Shown: piece after piece, positions 8,970-17,943 of the stretch
How the letters are laid out: each line of letters opens with the position of its first letter
Position numbering within the stretch: position 1 is the first letter of the stretch
Assembly (NCBI GenBank): GCA_015068235.1
Contig: SVKY01000002.1
Span: 41,870-105,869 of the forward strand
Source of the DNA: Oscillospiraceae bacterium
Lineage (GTDB): Bacteria > Bacillota > Clostridia > Oscillospirales > Oscillospiraceae
Direction: 5' to 3'
Length of the DNA: 64,000 nucleotides
Program-made: the position numbers and the translations under genes
The notes under the pieces: model-generated
Told to the model about the DNA's origin: nothing
Databases searched by the model: none
The model's input: only the letters and a program-made list of their open reading frames with translations

Positions 8970-10622
8970 ATGCTGCGTCTGCTCCATATTGAGAATATTG
9001 CCGTCATTGAACGAGCAGACATTTCTTTTGATGACGGCTTTCATGTGATGACCGGCGAGACCGGTGCAGGTAAAAGTATCGTCATTGATGCCATCAGTGC
9101 GATCTTGGGCGAGCGAGCTTACCGTGACATGATCCGAACTGGCTGCAACAAGGCTTCGGTGCGTGCAATTTTTGATCAAGTGACGCCGCTTGCGTGGTTT
9201 GAGGACAACGGCGTGCCGTTTGAGGAAGAGCTGACGATTCAGCGTGAGGTCTATCTTGATGGCAAGAATGTATGTCGTGTTAATGCAGTTCCCGTCAGTG
9301 TTGGCGCACTGAAAAAGCTGGGTATTCAGCTGATCAATATCCATGGACAACATGACTCGGCAGCATTGTTTGACGAGAATTATCATTTGTCATTTTTGGA
9401 CGGCTTTGCCTGCAATGAGGATCTTCTTGCGCAGTATGGGGAAAAGTATGCCGAAGTGCTGAGACTGCGCCGAGAGATCGAGCATCTTTCCATGGATGAG
9501 GGCGAGAAGCTGCGCCGCATGGAAACACTTAAATATCAAATTGAAGAGATCACCCGAGCCAATTTGAAGGTCGGAGAGGACGAGAAGCTGGAAGCAAAGC
9601 GGAAGCTTGTACAAAATTCCGAAAAGCTCTCTGACGGTTTGCAGGAGGCTGCCTCGGCGCTGGACGGTGATGAGGATACAGAGGGGGCAGCGGCGCTTTT
9701 GTCGCAGGCGCAGCGGGCGCTTCAAAGGCTGACGAGATTCGATGATCAGTTCTCGGCTTTGAGCGAAACGCTGAATGATTTGATGTATCAGGTGCAGGAT
9801 GTCAACGAGCAGGTGAAGGATCGATTGTATGCGCTTTCTTACAGTGCAGATGAATTGGAACAGATCGAAGAACGCTTGGATATTATTCACCGTTTGCGCC
9901 GAAAATACGGTGCAACATGCGAGGATATTCTGCAATACTTACAAAGCGCAAAATCGGAGCTTGACGAGATCGAGTTTGCCGACGAGCGTATGGAGCAGCT
10001 CAAGTATCAGCTGAAAAAGGCTGAGCAGGCGGCTTGGACAGCAGCCGAACAGCTGCGTGAGGTGAGAAAAAAAGCGGCAATTGGCTTGACGAAGCGAATT
10101 TTGTCGGAGCTTGCCGATTTGGATATGAACAAGGTGCAGTTCTCCTGCGAATTTTCCGAAACGGAGCTGACCGCAGTGGGCACCGATGCGGTTGCGTTTT
10201 ATATGTCCGCTAACGTCGGTGAGGCGCTCAAGCCCTTGAACAAGGTCGCTTCCGGCGGCGAGTTGGCTCGTATCATGCTTGCGCTCAAGAACGTTTTGGC
10301 AGAGAAAGACCGTGTGCCGACATTGATCTTTGACGAGGTCGATACGGGTGTTTCGGGCAGAGCGGCGCAGAAGGTCGCCGAAAAGCTGCGCAGCGTTTCA
10401 AAGCAGAAGCAGGTTCTGTGCGTGACGCATTTGCCGCAGCTTGCGGCTTTGGCAGACACGCATTTGCTGATCGCCAAGGGAGAAAGTGAAGGAAGAACTT
10501 TTACGACCGTGGAGCCTTTGGATTTCGAGGGCAGAAAGCGAGAACTTGCACGCATCATCGGTGGTGCGAATATTACACAGACAACATTACAAAGTGCTGC
10601 AGAAATGCTATTAGAAAGGTAG
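8970..10622 (+). CDS. recN: DNA repair protein RecN
   Basis: SMC-like ATPase for double-strand break repair. The N-terminal Walker A is GETGAGKS; long coiled coils fill about residues 150-380 (helical, rich in Glu, Lys and Gln); the C-terminal half has the ABC signature ASGGELARIMLALK, Walker B LIFDEVDTGVSG, and the following VTHLPQLAALAD switch. At 550 residues it is full length. It ends one nucleotide before the start of the SDR gene. Confidence 0.96.
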   Translation: MLRLLHIENIAVIERADISFDDGFHVMTGETGAGKSIVIDAISAILGERAYRDMIRTGCNKASVRAIFDQVTPLAWFEDNGVPFEEELTIQREVYLDGKNVCRVNAVPVSVGALKKLGIQLINIHGQHDSAALFDENYHLSFLDGFACNEDLLAQYGEKYAEVLRLRREIEHLSMDEGEKLRRMETLKYQIEEITRANLKVGEDEKLEAKRKLVQNSEKLSDGLQEAASALDGDEDTEGAAALLSQAQRALQRLTRFDDQFSALSETLNDLMYQVQDVNEQVKDRLYALSYSADELEQIEERLDIIHRLRRKYGATCEDILQYLQSAKSELDEIEFADERMEQLKYQLKKAEQAAWTAAEQLREVRKKAAIGLTKRILSELADLDMNKVQFSCEFSETELTAVGTDAVAFYMSANVGEALKPLNKVASGGELARIMLALKNVLAEKDRVPTLIFDEVDTGVSGRAAQKVAEKLRSVSKQKQVLCVTHLPQLAALADTHLLIAKGESEGRTFTTVEPLDFEGRKRELARIIGGANITQTTLQSAAEMLLER

Positions 10623-10628
10623 ATGTTT

Positions 10629-11375
10629 ATGAGCCTAAAGGGAAAAAGAATCGTTATAACAGGTGCTTCGAAGGGACTTGGACTTGGCATCGTGAAGCGC
10701 CTTTGTGAAGAAGGTGCGAACATCATTGCACATTACAACTCGGGCGATATTTCGCAGGCAAAGGCATTTGCTGAGGCTGCGGGCGTGGAGTTTAGCGCAT
10801 ATCAAGCGGATTTGTCCAAGGAATCCGAGGTGTTGGCGTTGGCTGAGAAAATCACGGCATTTGACGATGTTTATGGACTTGTCAACAATGCAGGCATTTG
10901 TCTGTTCGAGAATTTCTTTGACGTGACGCCGGAGAGCTATGATACGACATTTAATATCAATATGAAGTCCGTTTTCTTCCTGACGCAGAAAATTACGCAG
11001 AAAATGGTCGAAAATAAGATTCGTGGCAGAGTGGTGAATTTTTCGTCCATCACTGCACTTTCCGGATCTGCAACGCAAGTGCATTACGGCGCTGCCAAGG
11101 GTGCGGTCAGCAGCTTTACGCATATGGCTGCGGAGGCTTTGGGACAGTACGGCATTACCGTCAATGCAATTCTTCCGGGTCCCACGCCGACCAAGCACAA
11201 CAGCGATTATCTCGCTTTGGAGAATACCAAGAAGGAACTGTGCGGACGGATGCCGATGCGCTGCTACGGTGATCCTGCTTACATAGCAGATGCGGTGGTC
11301 TATTTCTTGGGTGAGAATGCCTGTTGGACGACCGGTACGACGTTGCCCGTTGACGGCGGATATTTGGCAAAATAA
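10629..11375 (+). CDS. Short-chain dehydrogenase/reductase (FabG-like)
   Basis: NAD(P)-dependent Rossmann-fold oxidoreductase of about 248 residues. Motifs: TGASKGLGLG (cofactor loop), LVNNAG, catalytic Ser in VNFSSITAL and YGAAK for the Tyr-x-x-x-Lys pair, and ILPGPTPTKH. The ORF track opens at ATG 10623 directly after the recN stop; the second ATG at 10629 (MSLKGK) is better spaced from AGAAAGG, so I prefer it. The substrate is unknown. It is the last gene of the OLE/dxs operon before a new promoter. Confidence 0.85.
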   Translation: MSLKGKRIVITGASKGLGLGIVKRLCEEGANIIAHYNSGDISQAKAFAEAAGVEFSAYQADLSKESEVLALAEKITAFDDVYGLVNNAGICLFENFFDVTPESYDTTFNINMKSVFFLTQKITQKMVENKIRGRVVNFSSITALSGSATQVHYGAAKGAVSSFTHMAAEALGQYGITVNAILPGPTPTKHNSDYLALENTKKELCGRMPMRCYGDPAYIADAVVYFLGENACWTTGTTLPVDGGYLAK

Positions 11376-11379
11376 AAGC

Positions 11380-11408
11380 TTGACAAAATTCGAGCTTTCT
11401 GTTACCAT
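11380..11408 (+). promoter_or_regulatory. Sigma-A promoter of tyrS
   Basis: TTGACA (11380-11385), 17-nt spacer, TACCAT (11403-11408), just after the SDR stop and before the T-box leader. Confidence 0.8.
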
Positions 11409-11414
11409 AAGCAC

Positions 11415-11680
11415 AATATGAAACGCAATGATGGGAAGAAGTAGTCGATTTTCTGCTCTCAGAGAGCTGTCAGTTGGTGCAAGACAGTGAGTATATGCGG
11501 CGAAATACATCCCGGAGTGGTCTACCTGAACGGTTTTCTATTAGGGTAGAACGGGTGCGCCCGTCAAAGCGTGAGAGTCTTTGACTCGCTGAGCCTTTTC
11601 CTGCGAGGGAAGGGGAAATCAGAGGTGGTACCGCGTAATTTACGCCCTCTGTTCCGAGCGGAACAGGGGGCTTTATTTAT
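11415..11680 (+). promoter_or_regulatory. T-box leader, tyrosine
   Basis: tRNA-responsive leader of tyrS. It shows the distal stem I motif GGTGCAAG, a specifier TAC (11506-11508) six nucleotides before GAGTGG, the T-box AGGTGGTACCGCG (11623-11635) that pairs the uncharged tRNA 3' end, and a terminator hairpin built on CCCTCTGTTCC/GGAACAGGGGG followed by T-rich DNA. Uncharged tRNA-Tyr should favour the antiterminator. Confidence 0.93.
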
Positions 11681-11709
11681 TAAAATAATTCCTAAAAGGA
11701 GAACGAATA

Positions 11710-12933
11710 ATGAAACTTTATGACGAACTCGTTGCCCGTGGCTTGATCGCACAGGTGACGAATGAAGAAGAGATCAAGGAAATGATCGATAACGGCAAGG
11801 CAACGTTTTATATCGGCTTTGACCCCACGGCAGATTCTCTGCACGTTGGACATTTTATGGCGCTGTGCCTGATGAAGCGTTTGCAGATGGCAGGCAACAA
11901 GCCCATCGCCCTGATCGGCGGCGGTACCGCTATGATCGGTGACCCCTCGGGCAGAACTGATATGCGTTCAATGATGACCAAGGAGACCATCGACCATAAC
12001 TGCGCTTGCTTCAAAAAGCAGATGGAGCGCTTCATCGAGTTCGGTGAGGATAAAGCACAGATGGTCAACAACGCTGATTGGCTGTTGGATCTGAACTATG
12101 TTGACGTTTTGCGTGATGTTGGCGCTTGCTTCTCGGTCAACAATATGTTGCGTGCTGAGTGCTATAAGCAGCGCATGGAGAAGGGCTTGAGCTTCTTGGA
12201 GTTCAATTACATGATCATGCAGTCTTATGACTTCTACCATCTGTTCCAAAAGTACGGCTGCAATATGCAGTTTGGTGGTAACGACCAGTGGAGCAATATG
12301 CTCGGCGGTACGGAGCTGATCCGTCGCAAGCTGGGCAAGGATGCCCACGCCATGACGATCACCCTGCTGCTCAACTCCGAGGGCAAGAAGATGGGTAAGA
12401 CTGCCAAGGGTGCGGTTTGGCTCGATCCTGAGAAGACCAGCCCGTTTGACTTCTTCCAGTATTGGCGTAATGTTTCGGATGATGACGTGCTCAAGTGCAT
12501 CCGCATGCTGACCTTCCTGCCGCTCGAGCAGATCGATGCCATGGATAGCTGGGAGGGCAGCCAGCTCAATACTGCCAAGGAAATTCTTGCCTATGAGCTG
12601 ACGAAGCTCGTGCATGGTGAGGAAGAGGCTGACAAGGCAAGAACCGCTGCCAAGGCTCTGTTTGCAGGCGGCGCAGACGATGCCAATATGCCCACAACCG
12701 AGCTGACAGAGGATCAGCTCAATGAAGGCAAGATCGCCATTTTGGATCTGATGATGGCTTGCAAGCTCGCACCGAGCAAGTCCGAGGCTCGCCGTTTGGT
12801 GCAGCAGGGCGGCGTATTTGCCAATGACGAGAAGGTTGGCGCCATCGATGTTGCCTTTACCGCTGAGCAGCTTAGGCAGGGTGTGAAGCTGCGCAAGGGC
12901 AAGAAGGTTTACCACAAGGCGATTTTGGTGTAA
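11710..12933 (+). CDS. tyrS: Tyrosyl-tRNA synthetase
   Basis: Class I synthetase. Motifs: the HIGH equivalent HVGHF in [14 protein letters not shown] as the KMSKS loop, and the tyrosine-binding YDFYHLFQ region. A C-terminal S4 domain ([17 protein letters not shown]) binds tRNA. Its 407 residues are typical of TyrS. Start ATG 11710 follows AAAGGAG. Controlled by the preceding T-box. A small lipoprotein gene follows after 3 nt. Confidence 0.97.
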   Translation: MKLYDELVARGLIAQVTNEEEIKEMIDNGKATFYIGFDPTADSLHVGHFMALCLMKRLQMAGNKPIALIGGGTAMIGDPSGRTDMRSMMTKETIDHNCACFKKQMERFIEFGEDKAQMVNNADWLLDLNYVDVLRDVGACFSVNNMLRAECYKQRMEKGLSFLEFNYMIMQSYDFYHLFQKYGCNMQFGGNDQWSNMLGGTELIRRKLGKDAHAMTITLLLNSEGKKMGKTAKGAVWLDPEKTSPFDFFQYWRNVSDDDVLKCIRMLTFLPLEQIDAMDSWEGSQLNTAKEILAYELTKLVHGEEEADKARTAAKALFAGGADDANMPTTELTEDQLNEGKIAILDLMMACKLAPSKSEARRLVQQGGVFANDEKVGAIDVAFTAEQLRQGVKLRKGKKVYHKAILV

Positions 12934-12936
12934 GCT

Positions 12937-13530
12937 ATGATGAAAAAGATTTTAACATGGACGCTGCTTGTATGCGTGCTTTTCCTGTGCGCTTGCGGAA
13001 GTGACGAAAAGGAAACAACGGAAGCTGCGACGGAGGAGCGCTACCCCTCACTGCGCTATGAAGCGATTCCGAGCGATGGCTATACCGAACAGCAAGCATT
13101 AGAGGATCAGTGCTTGGTGCTTTCGTTTGTGGAGGGTGATTTGAAGCCTTCCGTCAGCGGCATGGAAAATTGGACATATTTCTTAGAGGCTGTGGAGAAT
13201 GATGCCGATGAGGCGAGGATCCGTGCAGTCTATTTCCAAAACGGTATCTATTATTACACGGATCTGACCTATCTCAATGGCTACTTCAGCCTGTACACGC
13301 TCAACGAGTTCCAAAACTATGAAAATGCCATCGGCAGCTATCCTTATATCAAGCGCATCGAGGGTGTTGAGCCGAATACGGGCAATCAGGTTTGCTATTA
13401 TGTTCTGAGCGAGCTTGAGGAGCTGACAAGCGAGGATGTGCTTTCCGCCGCACGCATTTGCGATATTGAGTCAGAGCGTGGCGTGCCCTACGAGCCGATT
13501 CCCTTTACGCAATATTTGTATCTTGAATGA
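12937..13530 (+). CDS. Predicted lipoprotein of unknown function
   Basis: 197 residues with a signal peptide (MMKKILTWTLLVCVLFLCAC) whose Cys20 fits a lipobox, then an acidic Thr/Glu-rich linker and a globular domain rich in Tyr. I do not recognise the domain. It is 3 nt after tyrS and ends at a strong terminator, so it may be read from the tyrS transcript. Probably anchored on the outer face of the membrane. Confidence 0.7.
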   Translation: MMKKILTWTLLVCVLFLCACGSDEKETTEAATEERYPSLRYEAIPSDGYTEQQALEDQCLVLSFVEGDLKPSVSGMENWTYFLEAVENDADEARIRAVYFQNGIYYYTDLTYLNGYFSLYTLNEFQNYENAIGSYPYIKRIEGVEPNTGNQVCYYVLSELEELTSEDVLSAARICDIESERGVPYEPIPFTQYLYLE

Positions 13531-13549
13531 TTTAAGCCCAAAATAAAAG

Positions 13550-13583
13550 CGGTGAGCTTCACAGAGGAAGCTCACCGTTTTTC
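13550..13583 (+). terminator. Rho-independent terminator after the tyrS operon
   Basis: CGGTGAGCTTC (13550-13560) pairs with GAAGCTCACCG (13567-13577), followed by TTTTTC. Confidence 0.9.
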
Positions 13584-13635
13584 TGTGCACACTTGTGTTG
13601 CGCAAATATACACGTCTTACGCCAACAAAAAAACG

Positions 13636-13669
13636 CAATCAGCCGACCTCGAATGAGTTCGGCTGATTG
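13636..13669. terminator. Hairpin AATCAGCCGA/TCGGCTGATT
   Basis: Inverted repeat CAATCAGCCGA...TTCGGCTGATTG between convergent genes. A run of A precedes it on the plus strand, so it could act as a terminator on the minus strand. Confidence 0.4.
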
Positions 13670-13674
13670 ATCAT

Positions 13675-13778
13675 CAAATTCCGATTCATCGCTGAATTTC
13701 AAATTTTGAACTGTAGGGGAGGGTCATGACCCTCCCCTACAGCGTGAAACGATAATCTCACCGGTAAATCGGAATTTG
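13675..13778. repeat. MITE-like palindromic repeat, copy 2
   Basis: Ends CAAATTCCGATTCATCG and GGTAAATCGGAATTTG. The core at 13713-13740 is a perfect 28-nt palindrome centred on GGGTCATGACCC. It lies between convergent genes and abuts the DHHW protein stop. Confidence 0.9.
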
Positions 13779-13787
13779 AAATATTTT

Positions 13788-14891
13788 TTACTTCAAAACA
13801 GTGCCTGCGGAATTGAGCAGGGTCGTGCTGTAGAGGAACAGTACATCCGCATTTTCGAAATCCACAAGCTGATCGATATATTCCAGGGTGATATAGCGCA
13901 TATCTACCATCGTGATCTTTGCATAGCTTTCGCAGAGCATGGGGGTCAGTGCGCTTGCGAAGCTGTCCCGGAACATGATCAGATGCTTATCGCTCGTCGC
14001 ATCGGGATTTTCAATCGTGATCAGGGATTCTGCACCCGAGAGATAAATATCATAAGGATCCACGCCGTCATATGCCGCAATATCATACATGGACATTTCG
14101 ACCCACTGACCGCTGTACTCGTCAATGCGCTTTAAGACAGCATTTTCCGTTGCCGCATTTTGCAAATAAACCAAGCTTTCCGAAATAAACGGATATGCCG
14201 TATGATCGGCATAAACCCCGGAAAAGCCCTCCAGTTCATGCTGCTCGTAGCTGCCAAAATCTACCACCGGAACATTCATCGCCGTATTGAGCGCCGTGAC
14301 AACCTCCTGCAGCTTCTCTTGCCGCCAATGGCTGTCTGTGCGATAATAATCTTCAAGGCGCAGTGTCGGTCTGAGGTCGATTTCCTGTGCGTCAACCTCC
14401 TCCATCATGCGATAAAGCGCCTCGTAGTCCATGGCAGGATAACCGTTTTTTCCGGCGAGGAAATAGTTTTTGTCGGGAATGATCGCATAATAAGCATTTT
14501 GGATTTGGGGATGAGTTTCCAAAATTTTGTTGAGTCTCCTGACGGCGAAGTTGACCTGCTTTTCTTCCAGCGTTTCCCCGATCTCCATCCAATGACCGTC
14601 GGCATAGTAATAGTCATTGGTATTCTTCATCTGCCAAAGGTGCGTATTCATCACGGTCTTGATGCCCCGGAAGCTGTCGCGCAGCGGAAACTGCTCGAGC
14701 AAATACGTCTCCAGCTCGGAGGCATAGCTGCCGTCAAATACTTTTTCGGAAGAAAATTCGGGCTTTTGTGCCAGGGCTCTGCGCTCGGTATCGGAAAGCT
14801 TTGCATCGGGCACAAGCCAATGGCTGATCGCCAAGCCAAAGATCATCAACACAAAGACAGCGACCACTGCAATTTTTTTCGTTTTTTCCAT
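13788..14891 (-). CDS. DHHW-family protein (AlgJ/AlgX-like O-acetylation partner)
   Basis: 367 residues with one N-terminal membrane helix (about 8-27) and an extracytoplasmic domain. The motif YYRTDSHW carries the Asp-x-His-Trp that names the family, whose fold resembles SGNH acetylesterases and AlgJ/AlgX. Further signatures: RDSFRGIKT, and a late FRDSFASALTPML Ser-box. It lies 12 nt after the MBOAT gene on the same strand, so the pair probably O-acetylates a surface polysaccharide: MBOAT moves acetyl groups across the membrane and this protein transfers them. The polymer is unknown. Confidence 0.85.
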   Translation of the reverse strand: MEKTKKIAVVAVFVLMIFGLAISHWLVPDAKLSDTERRALAQKPEFSSEKVFDGSYASELETYLLEQFPLRDSFRGIKTVMNTHLWQMKNTNDYYYADGHWMEIGETLEEKQVNFAVRRLNKILETHPQIQNAYYAIIPDKNYFLAGKNGYPAMDYEALYRMMEEVDAQEIDLRPTLRLEDYYRTDSHWRQEKLQEVVTALNTAMNVPVVDFGSYEQHELEGFSGVYADHTAYPFISESLVYLQNAATENAVLKRIDEYSGQWVEMSMYDIAAYDGVDPYDIYLSGAESLITIENPDATSDKHLIMFRDSFASALTPMLCESYAKITMVDMRYITLEYIDQLVDFENADVLFLYSTTLLNSAGTVLK

Positions 14892-14903
14892 TGCTTACCC
14901 TCC

Positions 14904-16298
14904 TTAGAAGCGGAAATAGAGGAAGGGGCTGAAGCTTCCGTCTACCAAGTAAGCCGTGACCGCTGCCAAAAGAAGGCAGACAGCCAAGGGCTCTGCAAAC
15001 GTGCTGACCTTTTTGCCGGGTTCGGTCGCAGCAAAACGATTCCAAAGCTTCTTGCAGATCGGAGTTGCACCAATGATCGCAACGATCAGCAAAACACCGT
15101 AGCTGCAAAGATAGTAGCCTGTGTCGCTGCTCCAAAGCGGAGCGCCGCCAAACATACCCTTCACATCTGAAGCAAGCTGCGTCAGATCCGCTGCATTGAA
15201 CACCACGAAGCTGAGGGCAACAAGCACAAGCACATATAAATGTCTGATAAAAGCGCCTGCCTTTTCCAAGAATTTGAGCAAAAACAGCTTCTCCAAAATC
15301 AGCAAAACGCCAAACATCACGCCCCAAAGAACAAAGTTCCACGCAGCACCATGCCACAAGCCGGTCGCAGCCCAAACGATGGCAATGTTGACAAACCAAC
15401 GCAGCTTGCTCACACGATTGCCACCAAGCGGAATATACAGATAATCTCTGAACCATGTGCCCAAGGTCATATGCCAACGGCGCCAAAATTCGGTGATACT
15501 GCGTGAAACGAAGGGATAATTGAAGTTTTCGGGGAAGGAAAATCCAAAAATCCGTCCCAAGCCGATCGCCATATCCGAATAGCCCGAGAAGTCAAAATAG
15601 ATCTGCAAGCACAGGGCTACAACATAGAGCCAGTAGAAGACGACCGAGCTTTCGCTCGTGCGGAAAATGTCGCACAGCTCACCCATCGCATCTGCAATCA
15701 GCACCTTTTTCGCCAAGCCGAAAACAAAGCGGCGAATGCCCAAATAAAGTCCGTCCAAATCATGCTTTCTTGTGCGCAATTCTTCGGCGATGTCGGTATA
15801 TCTTACGATCGGACCCGCAATGAGCTGTGGGAACAGGCAGACGAAGGTGGCAAAGGTCGCAAGATTCTTCTCCGCACGAGCCTCCCCACGGTAAACGTCG
15901 ATCGTGTAGCTCATCGTCTGGAAGGTGAAAAAGCTGATGCCGATCGGAAGCGCAACACCTGTCAAAGGAATCGTTGTTCCGAGGAGGTCATTGATGCTGC
16001 CGATGAAAAAATCGGCGTATTTGAAAAAGCCAAGCATCGCCAAATTGACGATGATCGACGAGATCAGCGCGATTTTTGCGCCCCTGCTTCCACGATGGCT
16101 TTCAATATAAATGCTGTGAAAATAATCAGAGATCGACGAGATCACCAATAAAATAACATAAATCGGTTCCCCGACGAAGTAGAAAAACAGACTGCTTGCA
16201 AGCAGAATATAGTTTTTCAGCGCCCTCGGCACGAGATAATACAGCGCCAGGACGATCGGCAGAAACACAAATAAAAAGCTGATGCTTGAAAAGACCAT
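14904..16298 (-). CDS. MBOAT-family membrane O-acyltransferase (AlgI/DltB-like)
   Basis: 464-residue polytopic membrane protein. The family signature is clear: FSGYSDMAIGLGRIFGF, FWRRWHMTLGTWFRDYLYIPLGGNR and the catalytic His in GLWHGAAWNF. AlgI-type enzymes pass acetyl from a cytoplasmic donor to an outer partner. The start at 16298 follows AGGAAAGAGAGG. It forms a two-gene operon with the DHHW gene. Confidence 0.93.
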   Translation of the reverse strand: MVFSSISFLFVFLPIVLALYYLVPRALKNYILLASSLFFYFVGEPIYVILLVISSISDYFHSIYIESHRGSRGAKIALISSIIVNLAMLGFFKYADFFIGSINDLLGTTIPLTGVALPIGISFFTFQTMSYTIDVYRGEARAEKNLATFATFVCLFPQLIAGPIVRYTDIAEELRTRKHDLDGLYLGIRRFVFGLAKKVLIADAMGELCDIFRTSESSVVFYWLYVVALCLQIYFDFSGYSDMAIGLGRIFGFSFPENFNYPFVSRSITEFWRRWHMTLGTWFRDYLYIPLGGNRVSKLRWFVNIAIVWAATGLWHGAAWNFVLWGVMFGVLLILEKLFLLKFLEKAGAFIRHLYVLVLVALSFVVFNAADLTQLASDVKGMFGGAPLWSSDTGYYLCSYGVLLIVAIIGATPICKKLWNRFAATEPGKKVSTFAEPLAVCLLLAAVTAYLVDGSFSPFLYFRF

Positions 16299-16320
16299 AG
16301 CGTGCCCTCTCTTTCCTATA

Positions 16321-16352
16321 AAAAAGGCTTCCGCATCGGGAAGCCTTTTTCT
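16321..16352 (-). terminator. Rho-independent terminator after the 174-residue lipoprotein gene
   Basis: AAGGCTTCCCGATGCGGAAGCCTTTTTT on the minus strand, just after the lipoprotein stop at 16356 and before the MBOAT start. Confidence 0.9.
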
Positions 16353-16355
16353 GAA

Positions 16356-16880
16356 TTATGCCCAAAGAGCGTCAAAATTTGCAACCACAGCGTCTGTCCG
16401 ATCAGCGGTGGACATGACGAGCATGATGGTATTGTTGTGTGCAACAGCCACGATCTTCTCCGGCATAACGCACAGCCACTTGCTCTGCGGATCGGCGTTC
16501 TGCTCCATATCGGCACGGACAGCCTCAGCATCGGCACCCTCCGGTACACGGACAAGAACCACGCAGTGTGCAACAGAGGTCATGGGCGGCTCGGAGATTG
16601 CAGCCTCATAGCCATCGACATAAGAGGTGAAGGTCTTGAATTCAAAGGTCTCTGCATCGGTGATCTCGGTGGTCACCAGATCAGGCAGCTCTCCGGTATA
16701 GCCATCATAGATGCCGTCGAGGATCTCGGTCAGGCTCATCTCGTCGCCCTTGGCGGTTGCGGGAGCTTCGGTGGTGGCTTCCGTTTCGGGAGCCTCAGTG
16801 GCTTCCGTCTCGTCGGATGCGCAGCCAACCATGCTGAAAATCATAACGAGGCAAAGTAACAGTGCGAAAAGTTTCTTCAT
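16356..16880 (-). CDS. Predicted lipoprotein (DUF4358-like)
   Basis: 174 residues: signal peptide with lipobox SMVGC (Cys20), an acidic Thr/Glu/Ala-rich linker, and a domain with AHCVVLVRVPEGADAEAV and DPQSKWLCVMPEK. These segments resemble the DUF4358 family of clostridial lipoproteins, judged by eye only. It has its own promoter upstream and a terminator downstream. Function unknown. Confidence 0.7.
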   Translation of the reverse strand: MKKLFALLLCLVMIFSMVGCASDETEATEAPETEATTEAPATAKGDEMSLTEILDGIYDGYTGELPDLVTTEITDAETFEFKTFTSYVDGYEAAISEPPMTSVAHCVVLVRVPEGADAEAVRADMEQNADPQSKWLCVMPEKIVAVAHNNTIMLVMSTADRTDAVVANFDALWA

Positions 16881-16998
16881 TTTTTCATTCTCCTTGAATT
16901 TCTTATGTTCGGCGATTCACGCCGCAGTTATAGACGCCGCTGTTTTGAAAAAGTTCCGTAAAATTATAAAAATTTTTTTCAAAAAAGCAAGCTTGCTT

Positions 16999-17026
16999 AT
17001 TATAGCGCAGTTTTCCTGAAAAGCAA
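16999..17026 (-). promoter_or_regulatory. Promoter of the DUF4358-like lipoprotein gene, with palindrome
   Basis: Minus strand TTGCTT, 16-nt spacer, TATAAT. Directly after the -10 lies the palindrome AAGCAAGCTTGCTT (16985-16998), a candidate operator. The whole promoter resembles the marR promoter at 17599-17627. Confidence 0.65.
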
Positions 17027-17104
17027 GCACTATTTTCTTTTTTATCGGACTTCTTAAGCAACCGCAATTGCGTTTCCTGACGGTTCTTGTTGCGGCGCTT
17101 TCGC

Positions 17105-17566
17105 TCATGTCGCTTCTTCGGCTTGTTCGTATGAAGCGCAGATTCGGTTCAAATTCTCCTGGACAAGCGTAAGCCCCTTATACATGATGGCAAGCTCGTC
17201 GTCGCATAGTCCGGCACTCGAAAGGCTTAAGACTGCGTCAATCTTTTCGGCAATGCGTGCGCCGATGTCCGCACCCTTTGGTGTTAGCGAAAATGCACTT
17301 TGATAGCGCTTTTTTGCGTTGGATTCGCAGGTGATATAGCCGTTTGCCTCCAAAAACTTGATCGATCGGGAGACATTCGCTTTATCCTCGCCGCATACCT
17401 GGCATAGCTGTGTTGCCGTTAAAGAACGATCCTTATGCAAGTAGTACAGGCACGAAACGTGCGAGCTTTTGAGCGCAAACTCTGCCATTTCCTCTGTTTT
17501 GATTTTGTAGATGCAGCGGTTGATCTGCGCAATCAGTACGGTAAAGGTTTCAAAACGTCCCGTCAT
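17105..17566 (-). CDS. MarR-family transcriptional regulator
   Basis: 153 residues with a winged-helix core (LTATQLCQVCGEDKANVSRSIKFLEANGYI, RYQSAFSLTPKG). The recognition helix is in ANVSRSIKFLE. MarR proteins usually repress their own gene and a neighbour and respond to small ligands. The next gene on the same strand is the lipoprotein at 16880, whose promoter resembles that of this gene, so it may be a target (inference). Confidence 0.85.
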   Translation of the reverse strand: MTGRFETFTVLIAQINRCIYKIKTEEMAEFALKSSHVSCLYYLHKDRSLTATQLCQVCGEDKANVSRSIKFLEANGYITCESNAKKRYQSAFSLTPKGADIGARIAEKIDAVLSLSSAGLCDDELAIMYKGLTLVQENLNRICASYEQAEEAT

Positions 17567-17598
17567 AGCAGCCTCCTTATTGTGATTACAACGCTTTG

Positions 17599-17627
17599 AT
17601 TATAGCACAGGCTTTTCTAAATAGCAA
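17599..17627 (-). promoter_or_regulatory. Promoter of the marR-type gene
   Basis: Minus strand TTGCTA, 17-nt spacer, TATAAT, about 30 nt before an AAGGAGG site. Confidence 0.7.
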
Positions 17628-17703
17628 CCGATTTTTATCATGCGGAAGGGAAAGCTCTCACCAAACGATGAGAGCCGATTTGCATCGTCAATATGCCGCT
17701 TGT

Positions 17704-17928
17704 CAAATTCCGATTTATCGCTGAATTTCGTATTTGCGCAGGTCAAAGCCTTCTCCTTGAGGAGAAGGTGCCCCGAAGGGGCGGATGAGGTGGAAAGGTT
17801 GCGAATTTGCCGAAAACTATCTTAAAATCCCAACTTTTTTCTGCACACCTCATCAGTCAGCTGCGCTGCCAGCTTCTCCTCAAGGAGAAGCCTAAGCCTG
17901 TGCGAACTGAAAGATAAATCGGAATTTG
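17704..17928. repeat. MITE-like repeat, copy 3 (longer variant)
   Basis: Same outer ends as the other copies (CAAATTCCGATTTATCG and GATAAATCGGAATTTG), but the interior is different and twice as long. It carries CCTTCTCCTTGAGGAGAAGG (17750-17769) and a near-copy in the other arm near 17872-17890, plus GCCCCGAAGGGGC. It fills the gap between the marR promoter and ydcF. Confidence 0.85.
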
Positions 17929-17943
17929 GATAACAGATCATGC

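Noticed and set aside
14160-15170. 336-residue plus-strand ORF across the DHHW and MBOAT genes
   Set aside because: Opposite-strand shadow spanning two clear genes and the gap between them.
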